Positions 1 to 6,748 are shown, counted from the first letter of the stretch. The stretch: DNA of 10,816 nt from Treponema sp. (GCA_031264395.1 JAISEB010000277.1:1-10816); one strand, 5' to 3'. The notes: generated by a model not told the origin, from the letters alone. Translations and numbers: made by a program.

Positions 1-135
1 CGCTGGCGGGAGGAACGGCAAAATGGCCTGTCACGAGTACCCATAAAGGGGAAGAAAGACAGAGCCCCGCCCGCAGACGGGCCGGCGCTTATGGGACCCT
101 CTAAAAACTTCAGTTTTTAGAAGCATCTTTAGCCG
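1..135. other. Left-edge sequence with short palindromes; possible 3' end of an unknown gene
   Basis: Nothing here is recognisable as a complete gene. All three plus-strand frames enter from the window edge and stop at 46, 104 and 120. The longest gives a 39-residue tail ending in SKNFSF, whose stop codon lies inside a palindrome, so a gene ending here cannot be confirmed or excluded. A 5-bp hairpin (GCCCG 69-73 / CGGGC 78-82) is followed by a much stronger AT-rich one (100-108 / 113-121, TTCA loop). The minus strand can also be read through here, but the protein shows no family resemblance. It is probably a non-coding, repeat-bearing flank. Confidence 0.3.
100..121. repeat. AT-rich palindrome (9-bp stem, TTCA loop)
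   Basis: TCTAAAAAC (100-108) and GTTTTTAGA (113-121) are perfect reverse complements around TTCA. The T109-A112 pair extends the symmetry to 10 bp per arm. The stem is too AT-rich for a good intrinsic terminator, and only a short mixed T stretch follows. It may be one unit of a dispersed palindrome family, since three further perfect hairpins follow within 150 bases. Confidence 0.55.
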
Positions 136-160
136 GAAGAAATTATAACCGCGGAGGACG

Positions 161-183
161 GGCAATGCGCAGAGCGCATTGCC
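161..183. repeat. Perfect 10-bp hairpin, AGA loop
   Basis: GGCAATGCGC (161-170) and GCGCATTGCC (174-183) are exact reverse complements separated by three bases. No T-run follows, so it is not a stand-alone terminator. It is the first inner hairpin of the 136-299 element. Confidence 0.7.
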
Positions 184-245
184 TGAGAGTTTGCGAACCT
201 TTGGTTCGACGGAGGGAAGAAAAAATTTGTTCCGAAAACTCCACA

Positions 246-268
246 AGCCAATCCCGCAGGGATTGGCT
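246..268. repeat. Perfect 10-bp hairpin, GCA loop
   Basis: AGCCAATCCC (246-255) and GGGATTGGCT (259-268) are exact reverse complements around GCA. Stem length and loop size match the 161-183 hairpin while the sequence differs, as expected if structure rather than sequence is kept. Confidence 0.7.
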
Positions 269-402
269 CAAACTCCGTGCAACTCCGCGGTTTTTCTTCT
301 CTTTTTTTTTCAACTTCTTCGACCTCGCGGTAAATTTCTTCTTCAAAACATGCTGCCTTAAGGGAAATTTTGACACTGAAAAAGTAAACGCCAATGCCCT
401 GG

Positions 403-421
403 CGCGCCTGAAAGAGGCAAG
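403..421. repeat. 19-bp exact repeat, copy A (copy B at 1543-1561)
   Basis: CGCGCCTGAAAGAGGCAAG occurs here and again inside the GH3 gene. With one mismatch the match extends to 23 bp (403-425 and 1543-1565). Copy B encodes QLASFRR of the GH3 C-terminal domain on the minus strand. Read in the same sense, copy A would also give QLASFRR, but its flanks do not resemble GH3. The core GCCT-GAAAG-AGGC is a small inverted repeat. Confidence 0.6.
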
Positions 422-426
422 TTGCA

Positions 427-456
427 TGGACGGCATGTCTTGTTTTGTGGTATATT
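427..456 (+). promoter_or_regulatory. Candidate leaderless promoter of the toxin-antitoxin operon
   Basis: TATATT (451-456) lies six bases before the antitoxin ATG at 463, where a -10 box would sit if transcription began on the A of the start codon. TGGACG (427-432), 18 bases upstream, matches the -35 consensus at four of six positions. No Shine-Dalgarno sequence is visible before the ATG, which supports a leaderless mRNA. The -35 is weak, so this remains a candidate. Confidence 0.35.
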
Positions 457-462
457 TAAAGT

Positions 463-735
463 ATGACTATTGAACAAATTGTCGACATTCCTGCGGACAG
501 GAAAATAATCGTGGAATTGCCTCCGACTATTCCCACCGGAGCGGCGCGGCTTAAACTTTCTGTCTTTCACGACAAGAGGGCCGCCGAAAAACCGGTAAAA
601 ATGTCCCGGCAAATGCGCAAACTCCTGACACTGTACGGGTGTCTTAGGGACGATCCGGTCTTTGAAGGCGATCCTGTAGAAATTCAGCGGAAAATGCGGG
701 TCGAATGGGACAGGCCCCGGGACCCAAATGTCTAA
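463..735 (+). CDS. Antitoxin of a VapBC-like type II toxin-antitoxin pair
   Basis: This 90-aa protein lies directly upstream of a PIN-domain toxin and overlaps it by 8 bases, the usual antitoxin-first order with translational coupling. The N-terminus (IEQIVDIPADRKIIVELPP, then IPTGAARLKLSVF) looks like a beta-strand-rich, AbrB/MazE-like dimerisation and DNA-binding module. The basic C-terminal half (about 40-90, with KRAAEKPVKMSRQMRKLL) is the likely toxin-neutralising tail. By analogy with VapB proteins it should bind and inhibit the toxin and repress its own promoter. The family assignment rests on context and general pattern; I see no decisive DNA-binding motif. The ATG at 463 is the first start in frame and has no clear Shine-Dalgarno, consistent with a leaderless transcript. 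Confidence 0.7.
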   Translation: MTIEQIVDIPADRKIIVELPPTIPTGAARLKLSVFHDKRAAEKPVKMSRQMRKLLTLYGCLRDDPVFEGDPVEIQRKMRVEWDRPRDPNV

Positions 736-1108
736 ACCCAAATATGTGCTGGACAGTAATGTGTTCATAAGTTTTGTAAAAGGACTTTTAGGAACAACGC
801 CCGCTGCCGCATTGCCGGTTGACGGCAAAATATTTATAAGCGTTATTACCCGCATCGAAACTCTTGCATACCCGCAGATATCGGCAAAAGAAGAAGAAAA
901 AATACTCGCTGTTTTACGCCATATACCCGTCGTCCCCCTTACAAGAAGAGTCGAAAAGAATGCTATCATTTTCAGGAAAAAAACAAAAATGAAGCTGCCC
1001 GACTGTATCGTTGCCGCTACTGCCATTACCCTGGACGCTGTCCTTCTTTCAAATGATTCCGGTCTTCTCAATGTTAAATGGCCGGGGCTTGTAGTCAAAA
1101 GGGTATAG
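728..1108 (+). CDS. PIN-domain ribonuclease toxin, VapC family
   Basis: At 126 aa this has the normal VapC length. The PIN-domain acidic residues are in place: D9 in YVLDSNVF, E44 in ITRIETLAYP, D92 in LPDCIVAATA and D110 in LLSNDSGL. These coordinate Mg2+/Mn2+ for RNA cleavage; known VapCs cut tRNA or rRNA, but the target here cannot be told from sequence. The acidic set is intact, so the toxin should be active. Its ATG lies inside the last codons of the antitoxin gene with no separate promoter and a poor ribosome site, so translation probably depends on antitoxin translation. The natural role could be stress response or simply stabilisation of this chromosomal region. PIN-toxin assignment is confident; the exact subfamily is not. 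Confidence 0.88.
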   Translation: MSKPKYVLDSNVFISFVKGLLGTTPAAALPVDGKIFISVITRIETLAYPQISAKEEEKILAVLRHIPVVPLTRRVEKNAIIFRKKTKMKLPDCIVAATAITLDAVLLSNDSGLLNVKWPGLVVKRV

Positions 1109-1321
1109 TCCCGCCGTCCCGCTTAAGCCCTTGGTTGGTTCTTTGTTAACCTGTCTCAACGACCAATGGAAATGTCACATCAGGCGGCTTGGGACATCGG
1201 CTGTTTGACATCCTTATTTGGCAGTAGTTTCCTGATCTTGAGCGGTCCATCATTCCACCGGATGCTTATCGTTCCACTCGATTTTTTTCACCGTAATCTG
1301 CCGCTCAGGGCCGTGCGCCTG
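1109..1321. other. Gap between convergent toxin and GH3 genes; possible decayed minus-strand coding sequence
   Basis: No complete gene or good terminator is visible. On the minus strand, directly after the GH3 stop and in its frame, two protein-like stretches appear: QITVKKIEWNDKHPVE and then WTAQDQETTAK, each closed by a stop (TGA, TAA). They could be chance, an eroded 3' extension of GH3, or the remnant of another gene. I recognise no family. Both flanking operons end here, so some transcription stop is expected but not obvious in the sequence. Confidence 0.25.
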
Positions 1322-3532
1322 TCAATACGGGATGACTTTTTCTTCTCCCTTCATGACAAACTCATGAAGAACAACAGTATCGCCCGCAAGAGAGCGGCTT
1401 ACTTCATCGGGTTGAACGCCGCCCGCCGAGAGGGTGAACGAACCCGGCTCCAGAACACAGCGGCCGTCTTCGCGGATGACGGCAAGCTGCCGGGCCTCAA
1501 TGGTCATGGGTATATCCTTTTCCTCGCCGGGCCGCAGGGTAACGCGCCTGAAAGAGGCAAGCTGCCGGAGGGGAACCTGCACGCTTGCATCGTTGTCCGT
1601 GATATACGCCTGCACAACCGTATCACCCTCTTTTTGGCCGGTGTTCTTCACCTTCACCACAAAGGAAAAATCATCGCCTGAGTTTATTTCCGCCGGGGCG
1701 TTTGTAAACGCGTAACTGAAACTGGTATATGACAATCCAAAGCCAAAGGGAAAAAGAACATTGTCTTTCATATAACGGTAAGTCCGGCCTTCCATATTGT
1801 AATCCATTATAGGGGGAAGTTTTGTTTCATCACGGACTACGGTGTAGGGCAGCCGGCCGCCGGGATTCGCCTCGCCAAGAAGCAGATTTGCCGCGGCTTT
1901 TCCGGCCTCTTCGCCAGGGTAGAAGAGTTCAAGAATGGCGTTGACTTTTGAGACATGATCGGTAATGGTTACCGGGCCGCCATTGACAAGCAGAAGCACA
2001 ACAGGTTTACCTGTTTTTGATACCGCATCCAGAAGTTCTTCCTGTCTTCCGGGAAGGCGGATAGACGGACGGTCAGCCTGTCCCGCGCCTTCTTCGCCTT
2101 CAAGATCGGCGGTAAACCCGAGACAGAGTATAACCACATCACTCTTTTTCGCGTACATCACCGCTTCAGGTATGTAGTCGGGCTCAAAAGGGCCGTCAGG
2201 AAATATCTCAAGCATTTTTTCAATTTCTTTCGACTTGGCAGGATCTTTGTCCTGGGATTTGTCGACGACCCGCCTTGTAAGCCTGCACCCTTGAGAATAA
2301 TACACCCGCGCCGTATCACTAAACCTGCCGGAGATACCATCGAGAATTGTGGAATAAACGGAAGGAGTACCGGTATAATTACCAAGCAGCGCCGTCAAAC
2401 TTGACGCGTTGGGGCCTATGACCGCTATTTTTTTGACGGCTTCTTTTTTAAGCGGCAGTATGCCGTCATTCTTCAAAAGCACGGCGCTTTTTTCCGCCGC
2501 TTTAAGGGCAAGAGAGCGGTGTTTTTCACAGTCTACTATATCACCTGAAAGTTTGTTGTACGGCACATCCCCGGCAGGATCAAACATGCCGAGTTTTATG
2601 CGCGCGGAAAGCATGTGAATAACCGCCCTGTCAATGTCCTTTTCATCGACAAGGCCGCGCCGCACGGCTTCCGGCAGATGCTCATAGCAGAAGCCCCCCT
2701 CTGAATCGCATCCGGCATTGATGGCTTTTGCCGCCGATTCTACAATATCCCCCGTTGATTTATGGTGCAGATGAAAGTCATGAATGGCAAAACTGTCGCT
2801 AACCGTATATCCTGTAAAACCAAGTTCATCCCTCAGAATATCTTTAAGAAAATATTTATTGGCACAGCAGGGTTCCCCGTTTACACGGTTATAAGCGCCC
2901 ATAACACAGGCAACATTTGCCTTCCGTATACATTCCGCGAAAGCATAGAGATACGTTTCCCGGATTTGTTTCTGGCTCACTTTTATATCCATCTCGTGCC
3001 GCAGGTTCTCGGGTCCCGAGTGGACCATGTAATGCTTTACATTGGCGTCGCATTTGCGGTATTCAGGATCATTGCCCTGAAGCCCCCTGATAAACGCTAT
3101 CGCCGTCCGGGCCGTCAAATAGGGGTCCTCGCCGAAAGTTTCGTGGCCCCTGCCCCAGCGGGGGTCACGGAAAATATTGATGTTCGGCGCATACAGGGTA
3201 ATGCCTTTCCAAATCCGGCCGTCCGCGTTAACGCTCTTGTAATCGTTATATTTGGCCCGTACTTCGTCGCTTGTCACACCGGCAATTTCATTAACCAGAT
3301 CGGTATCAAACATGGCGCCCATGCCTATAGCCTGCGGGAAAACCGTTGCCGTTCCCGAATTGGCCAAACCATGGGCCGCCTCATTCCACCAGTGATACGC
3401 CGGTATGTCAAGACGCGGAATGGCCGCGCTTCCGTAAAGAAGCTGGGACGCCTTTTCTTCCAGCGTCATTTCGGCCACCGCACCGGCCGCCCGCTCCTCG
3501 GCGGAAAGGGATGTGTCAAAAAGTTTGCTCAT
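1322..3532 (-). CDS. Glycoside hydrolase family 3 beta-glycosidase (beta-xylosidase/beta-glucosidase type), cytoplasmic
   Basis: This 736-aa retaining exo-glycosidase releases terminal beta-linked sugars from short oligosaccharides. The N-terminal barrel (about 15-310) has YAPNINIFRDPRWGRGHETFGEDP (114-137), KHYMVHSGPE (166-175) and the nucleophile D246 in GYTVSDSF. The alpha/beta sandwich (about 345-570) carries LEGEEGAGQADR (477-488), where the acid/base Glu is expected. A fibronectin-III-like domain follows (about 615-710). There is no signal peptide, so it acts inside the cell on imported sugars. The spacing of motifs is closest to bacterial and plant beta-xylosidase-like GH3s, but substrate cannot be fixed from sequence. 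The ATG at 3532 follows an AAAGAGG ribosome site. It is the last gene of the operon, 12 bp after the MalG-like permease. A 19-bp stretch (1543-1561) is repeated upstream of the antitoxin gene. Confidence 0.93.
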   Translation of the reverse strand: MSKLFDTSLSAEERAAGAVAEMTLEEKASQLLYGSAAIPRLDIPAYHWWNEAAHGLANSGTATVFPQAIGMGAMFDTDLVNEIAGVTSDEVRAKYNDYKSVNADGRIWKGITLYAPNINIFRDPRWGRGHETFGEDPYLTARTAIAFIRGLQGNDPEYRKCDANVKHYMVHSGPENLRHEMDIKVSQKQIRETYLYAFAECIRKANVACVMGAYNRVNGEPCCANKYFLKDILRDELGFTGYTVSDSFAIHDFHLHHKSTGDIVESAAKAINAGCDSEGGFCYEHLPEAVRRGLVDEKDIDRAVIHMLSARIKLGMFDPAGDVPYNKLSGDIVDCEKHRSLALKAAEKSAVLLKNDGILPLKKEAVKKIAVIGPNASSLTALLGNYTGTPSVYSTILDGISGRFSDTARVYYSQGCRLTRRVVDKSQDKDPAKSKEIEKMLEIFPDGPFEPDYIPEAVMYAKKSDVVILCLGFTADLEGEEGAGQADRPSIRLPGRQEELLDAVSKTGKPVVLLLVNGGPVTITDHVSKVNAILELFYPGEEAGKAAANLLLGEANPGGRLPYTVVRDETKLPPIMDYNMEGRTYRYMKDNVLFPFGFGLSYTSFSYAFTNAPAEINSGDDFSFVVKVKNTGQKEGDTVVQAYITDNDASVQVPLRQLASFRRVTLRPGEEKDIPMTIEARQLAVIREDGRCVLEPGSFTLSAGGVQPDEVSRSLAGDTVVLHEFVMKGEEKVIPY

Positions 3533-3544
3533 TATAATGCCTCT

Positions 3545-4372
3545 TTACCCTTTCAGGGCCCCTATTGTCATACCTTCAATGATCTGTTTATTAAACGCGA
3601 TATAGATCATTATGGTAGGAATAATGGTTATGATAACGGCGGCGAAAATACCGGTAAAATCCGTCGTAAACTGGCCCTTGAAACCGGTCATTCCTATGGG
3701 CAGGGTCATTTTGGAACGGGATCTGATTAAAACCAGCGCGTAATTCAGCTCGTTCCACATGCCGAGAAAATTATAAATCGCCACGGTCGCGATACACGGC
3801 TTGCACATGGGAAGCGTAATGCGGAGAAACATACCCTTTATGGTTGAGCCATCAATAACGGCGGCTTCTTCCAGTTCTCTGGGAAAGGTTTTGAAAAAAC
3901 CGGTAAAAATCATAACGGCAATGGGCAGAGAAAACGCGGTATAAGGGATAATAAGAGAATAAAGCGAATTGGTAAGACGAATTCTGCTGAACATTAAAAA
4001 GATCGGAATGAGGGTCGCGTGAACGGGGATCATCATCCCGACGGTAAATACCAAAAATACCGCGGTCGACAGTTTGAATTTAAGCCTTGTAATGGCAAAA
4101 GAAACGGTGGTTGACAGCAGAAGCGAAAAAAACAGGGAAGTAATACTGACAATAACAGAGTTGAAAAAATAAATATTAATGCTGGCGGTAGTCCACGCGT
4201 TTGCATAGTTTTCAGGATGCCATTCCTTCGGTATTCCCCAGGGACTGGTAAACAGTTCGGTATTTGCTTTAAACGAATTCAACAACACCCACAGCAGGGG
4301 ATACAAGGTTACAAAGGCAGTTGCAATGAGCACCGCGTATTTTAAAACGGACACCGTTTTGTTGCTTTTCAA
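3545..4372 (-). CDS. Carbohydrate ABC transporter permease, MalG-like (CUT1)
   Basis: This 275-aa inner-membrane protein has about six transmembrane segments (near 10-32, 68-93, 104-128, 136-160, 185-210 and 238-262). The cytoplasmic EAA loop, EEAAVIDGSTIKGMFLRITLP (168-188), is the docking site for the ATPase subunit. Length and C-terminus fit the MalG/AraQ/UgpE group of the binding-protein-dependent transport family. It should form a heterodimeric channel with the upstream MalF-like permease. The start is TTG (4372-4370); a ribosome site AAAGGAAG overlaps the upstream gene's stop, 9 bases before it, and no ATG lies near. Genes are 15 bp apart upstream and 12 bp apart downstream, so this is one operon. 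The imported sugar is inferred only from the neighbouring GH3 enzyme. Confidence 0.93.
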   Translation of the reverse strand: MKSNKTVSVLKYAVLIATAFVTLYPLLWVLLNSFKANTELFTSPWGIPKEWHPENYANAWTTASINIYFFNSVIVSITSLFFSLLLSTTVSFAITRLKFKLSTAVFLVFTVGMMIPVHATLIPIFLMFSRIRLTNSLYSLIIPYTAFSLPIAVMIFTGFFKTFPRELEEAAVIDGSTIKGMFLRITLPMCKPCIATVAIYNFLGMWNELNYALVLIRSRSKMTLPIGMTGFKGQFTTDFTGIFAAVIITIIPTIMIYIAFNKQIIEGMTIGALKG

Positions 4373-4387
4373 TACTTTGTACTTCCT

Positions 4388-5275
4388 TTATACTATATTG
4401 GATTCGGCTTTTTTAAACGCCGTATTGATTATCCATGTAGCGGCAAGGCACAGGATTATCAGAATAACAGCCATTGAACTGCCGTATCCGAACTGCATGC
4501 CCTGGAAAGATCTGAAATAGAGATGGGTCGCGACTACCTCGGTTGCGTGGTTCGGTCCGCCTGAAGTCATGGCGTAAATCAGATCAAAGGTCCTCAGCGA
4601 ACCTGTAACAATAAGAACAAAGTCAACCTTCATGATCGGGGCTATCAGGGGAAGCGTTATTTTCCAGAAATTCAAAAAAGGATTCGCCCCGTCAATGGAA
4701 GCCGCCTCAATTATTTCAGTGGAAATATTCTGCATGGCCGTAAGATAAATTATCATGTGATACCCAAAGAACTGCCAGGCTATCGCCATGACTACCCACA
4801 TTAACGCGGTTTGGGGGTCTCCGAGCCATGTACGTGTCAGGCTGTCAAGCCCGGCAAACCGGAGCAGATTGTTGATGATCCCGAATTGGGGGTGCAAAAT
4901 AAAGGACCACATGAGCGCCGCAGCCACGCTGGATATCATATTGGGAATAAAAAAAGCGGTCTTGAAAAAACCCTGTCCGCGGAACTGTTTTCTGAGCATA
5001 TATCCAAAAAAGACCGCCAGAGGCGCCTGGGTCACAAGGCAGCCTATGGTAAGCAAGAGCGTGTTTTTTACCGCCTGAAGAAAAGTATCGTCCATGGTAA
5101 ACAGGCGCGTATAATTTCCGAAGGCCAAAAATTTTTGAGGACCGCCAACGCCCCAGTTAAAAAAACTGATCAGGACGGTAAAAAAGAGAGGAAAGGCCAC
5201 AATAAGAACAAAGAAAAGAAGCCCGGGCAATACAAACAGAAGAATGGTTTTTTTATCTCTTAAAAGTTTTTCCAC
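4388..5275 (-). CDS. Carbohydrate ABC transporter permease, MalF/UgpA-like (CUT1)
   Basis: This 295-aa inner-membrane protein opens with a basic stretch, MEKLLRDKKT, and a first hydrophobic helix at about 11-33. Further helices lie near 70-92, 105-128, 157-180, 210-228 and 262-286. The EAA loop EAASIDGANPFLNFWKITLP (190-209) contacts the ATPase. The length fits the short MalF-type proteins of non-enteric CUT1 systems, such as UgpA or LacF. The start is GTG (5275-5273) behind only a weak GGGA ribosome site, in contrast to the strong site of the binding-protein gene upstream. A hairpin lies 17-49 bases ahead of the start. No ATP-binding subunit occurs in the window, which suggests a shared MsmX/UgpC-type ATPase encoded elsewhere. 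Confidence 0.93.
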   Translation of the reverse strand: MEKLLRDKKTILLFVLPGLLFFVLIVAFPLFFTVLISFFNWGVGGPQKFLAFGNYTRLFTMDDTFLQAVKNTLLLTIGCLVTQAPLAVFFGYMLRKQFRGQGFFKTAFFIPNMISSVAAALMWSFILHPQFGIINNLLRFAGLDSLTRTWLGDPQTALMWVVMAIAWQFFGYHMIIYLTAMQNISTEIIEAASIDGANPFLNFWKITLPLIAPIMKVDFVLIVTGSLRTFDLIYAMTSGGPNHATEVVATHLYFRSFQGMQFGYGSSMAVILIILCLAATWIINTAFKKAESNIV

Positions 5276-5291
5276 CGGTATTTCCCGAAAA

Positions 5292-5324
5292 GGAGCCGTC
5301 CGGAAATATTTCCCGGACGGCTCC
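5292..5324 (-). terminator. Intercistronic hairpin, partial intrinsic terminator or mRNA-stabilising stem
   Basis: GGAGCCGTCCGG (5292-5303) and CCGGACGGCTCC (5313-5324) form a perfect 12-bp GC-rich stem with a 9-nt loop. On the minus strand it follows the binding-protein stop at 5347 and is succeeded by TTTTCGGG, a short U-tract. This position, between the binding-protein and permease genes, matches known arrangements in which a stem reduces readthrough or protects the upstream mRNA. The short U-tract suggests partial rather than complete termination. Confidence 0.7.
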
Positions 5325-5346
5325 CGGCAACAGCATAAACAAACGG

Positions 5347-6654
5347 TTATCTAAGCGGGGTGTAATTCTGTTTGTAGAACTGGTCGAATCTTTCAAAGGC
5401 GGTCTTGGGATCGTTACCGGACATAACACCCTGGACAACGTTGTTGTACTCGACGCCTACGACAGGACCAAACTGGAGGTCATAATAAAGCTGTACACTG
5501 GGCCCCTCGCTGATAAGTTCGAACACCCGTTTTGTATACGGATGCATCTTGCTGGTATCAACCAGATTGGCCTTGAAGGGCGGAATCAGGCCCTTCTCAA
5601 TGCATTTCTGCACCCATTCTGTTGTATAAAAACCTTTCACAAAGGCGATTGCCGCATCAGACTGCTTTGTTGACGCAGACAGTATTATGTTTTGGCTGGT
5701 CTGGCCCAAGAGAGCTTTGGAATTACCCCTTCCGTTGGGATACAGAGGATGGGGCTGCACTACAATATCGTCCTTTACCTTGCTGTCATCCCTCAATATA
5801 CTGCTTACGAGCCATCCGCCGTTTATGATAATCGCGGCGTTCCCGGCGATAAAGTTGTTAATGGATTCATCCATATTGAAGGCATTAAACCCGTTGGGGA
5901 GATAAGGGAGCATTTCTTTCATGCTGTTCATGGCGTCGATGAAAACAGGATTGGTCCAGCTGCCCCTGCCGGCCATTATTTCGGGAATCACATTGCTGCC
6001 GCCAAGGCGGTCAACCACCATTTCACTGTAGGAAGCCATGGGCCAGGCGTCTTTGTTGCCGAATTCGATGGGGACCAGATTGGGATCGGCGGCCTTGAGT
6101 CTTTTGGCAACTTCGATGTAATCATTGTAGTTGAGGGGAACCGGAATGCCGTACTTGTCCAGTATTTTTTTGTTGATAAAAGAAAAATCGGCGGTAACCT
6201 TGTGGGGGAATCCGTAGATCTTTCCGTCAGGATAGGTAAGAGCCTTTATCGCGTATTCGCTGAACTGCGCCTTGAAGGCGGGATCATTGTTAAAGGCTGC
6301 CGATACATCCAGCAGCTTTTTTGTTTCGTAATACGAGCGGAGATAATCGCCCGCCCACGAGTCAAAAATATCAGGCTCTTCCCCGGCGGCCATGCGGGTC
6401 GGCAGCGTAATCTTGCTCTGCTCGCTGTGAATCCATTCGGGGACGATGGTTATGTTGTCTTTATTGGTGGCGTTGAACTGGTCAATATACTCTTTCATGA
6501 TAGAAGCCCAGCCTCCACCATCGTCGCTCCAGGTCATGTAAGTTACCTCTTTCTTTGCCCCCGAAGACCCCTGATCGCCTTTGGCAAACAGAGAAACACC
6601 GGCTATCGCGATCAGCAGAACCGCAATGCCCACGATTTTTATAGATCTGTTCAT
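5347..6654 (-). CDS. Extracytoplasmic sugar-binding protein of the CUT1 ABC transporter
   Basis: I start this gene at ATG 6654 (435 aa), because GGAAGGAG sits 7 bases before it and the N-terminus is a classic Sec signal: MNRSIK, a hydrophobic core of about 7-22, and a likely cleavage near SLFA/KGDQ (24/25). An upstream in-frame ATG at 6753 would put 33 unrelated residues before the signal and is unlikely. There is no lipobox Cys, so the mature protein appears soluble or differently anchored, unlike many spirochaetal binding proteins. The fold is the family-1 solute-binding type: YMTWSDDGGGW (39-49) in the first lobe, GEEPDIFDSWAGDY (91-104), and AGNAAIIINGGW (270-281), the conserved family motif. 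It should capture an oligosaccharide and deliver it to the two permeases. The ligand is unknown; the GH3 gene suggests a beta-linked sugar. Confidence 0.92.
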   Translation of the reverse strand: MNRSIKIVGIAVLLIAIAGVSLFAKGDQGSSGAKKEVTYMTWSDDGGGWASIMKEYIDQFNATNKDNITIVPEWIHSEQSKITLPTRMAAGEEPDIFDSWAGDYLRSYYETKKLLDVSAAFNNDPAFKAQFSEYAIKALTYPDGKIYGFPHKVTADFSFINKKILDKYGIPVPLNYNDYIEVAKRLKAADPNLVPIEFGNKDAWPMASYSEMVVDRLGGSNVIPEIMAGRGSWTNPVFIDAMNSMKEMLPYLPNGFNAFNMDESINNFIAGNAAIIINGGWLVSSILRDDSKVKDDIVVQPHPLYPNGRGNSKALLGQTSQNIILSASTKQSDAAIAFVKGFYTTEWVQKCIEKGLIPPFKANLVDTSKMHPYTKRVFELISEGPSVQLYYDLQFGPVVGVEYNNVVQGVMSGNDPKTAFERFDQFYKQNYTPLR

Positions 6655-6680
6655 TTCTTCACTCCTTCCAAAAAATAAAC

Positions 6681-6698
6681 CATCCTTCAACGAGGATG
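6681..6698 (-). promoter_or_regulatory. Small hairpin with T-rich tail ahead of the binding-protein gene
   Basis: On the minus strand CATCCT (6698-6693) and AGGATG (6686-6681) form a 6-bp stem with a 6-nt loop, followed by GTTTATTTTTTGG and then the ribosome site of the binding-protein gene. It resembles a weak attenuator between the dehydrogenase and transporter genes. The short stem keeps confidence low. Confidence 0.3.
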
Positions 6699-6718
6699 AA
6701 TTTTCAACGGCGCCAGGA

Positions 6719-6748
6719 ATTAAACCTATAGGCTTCGCCTGATAACAA
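6719..6748 (-). promoter_or_regulatory. Possible secondary promoter for the transporter genes
   Basis: On the minus strand TTGTTA (6748-6743) and TTTAAT (6724-6719) are separated by 18 bases, matching the sigma70 consensus at four and five positions. They lie in the 138-bp gap between the dehydrogenase stop and the binding-protein start, the widest gap in the operon. No operator-like palindrome like the one at 7593-7612 accompanies them. Confidence 0.25.

Larger units (their letters stand above)
136..299. repeat. Palindrome-rich nested inverted-repeat element
   Basis: The outer arms are GAAGAAA (136-142), a TTAT bulge, then AACCGCGGAG (147-156). They pair with CTCCGCGGTT (283-292) and TTTCTTC (293-299), giving 17 bp with one 4-nt bulge. 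Inside are three perfect hairpins: 161-170/174-183 (GGCAATGCGC, loop AGA), 194-199/203-208 (CGAACC, loop TTT) and 246-255/259-268 (AGCCAATCCC, loop GCA). A fourth helix, ACGGAG (209-214) with CTCCGT (273-278), encloses the last hairpin. A T-rich tract (291-310) follows. The layout fits either a structured RNA ending in a terminator-like stem or a small non-autonomous repeat of MITE or REP-like type. Open frames across it on both strands are low in complexity and follow the palindromes, so I do not call them genes. Confidence 0.6.

Noticed and set aside
136..299. tRNA or CRISPR array
   Set aside because: The branched pairing looks loosely cloverleaf-like, but it is far too long and lacks T-loop, anticodon-arm and CCA-end features. 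There are no regularly spaced identical repeats for a CRISPR array.
370..375. TTGACA as a -35 box for the toxin-antitoxin operon
   Set aside because: No acceptable -10 lies 16-18 bases downstream (the sequence there is AATGCC-like).
143..473. Small open frames on both strands over the palindrome cluster
   Set aside because: Their sequences are dictated by inverted repeats and a T-rich tract, are low in complexity (long F or K runs) and have no good ribosome sites.
358..1098. Minus-strand open frame (246 codons) across the toxin-antitoxin genes
   Set aside because: The plus-strand pair shows PIN catalytic residues and the expected overlap. The antisense product resembles nothing.
2762..3730. 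Long plus-strand open frame (322 codons)
   Set aside because: It is antisense to the GH3 gene and the end of the MalG-like gene, which carry clear family motifs. The antisense protein has no recognisable domain.
5692..6678. Long plus-strand open frame (328 codons)
   Set aside because: It lies opposite the sugar-binding protein gene, which has a signal peptide, ribosome site and family motifs. The open frame is a by-product of its codon use.
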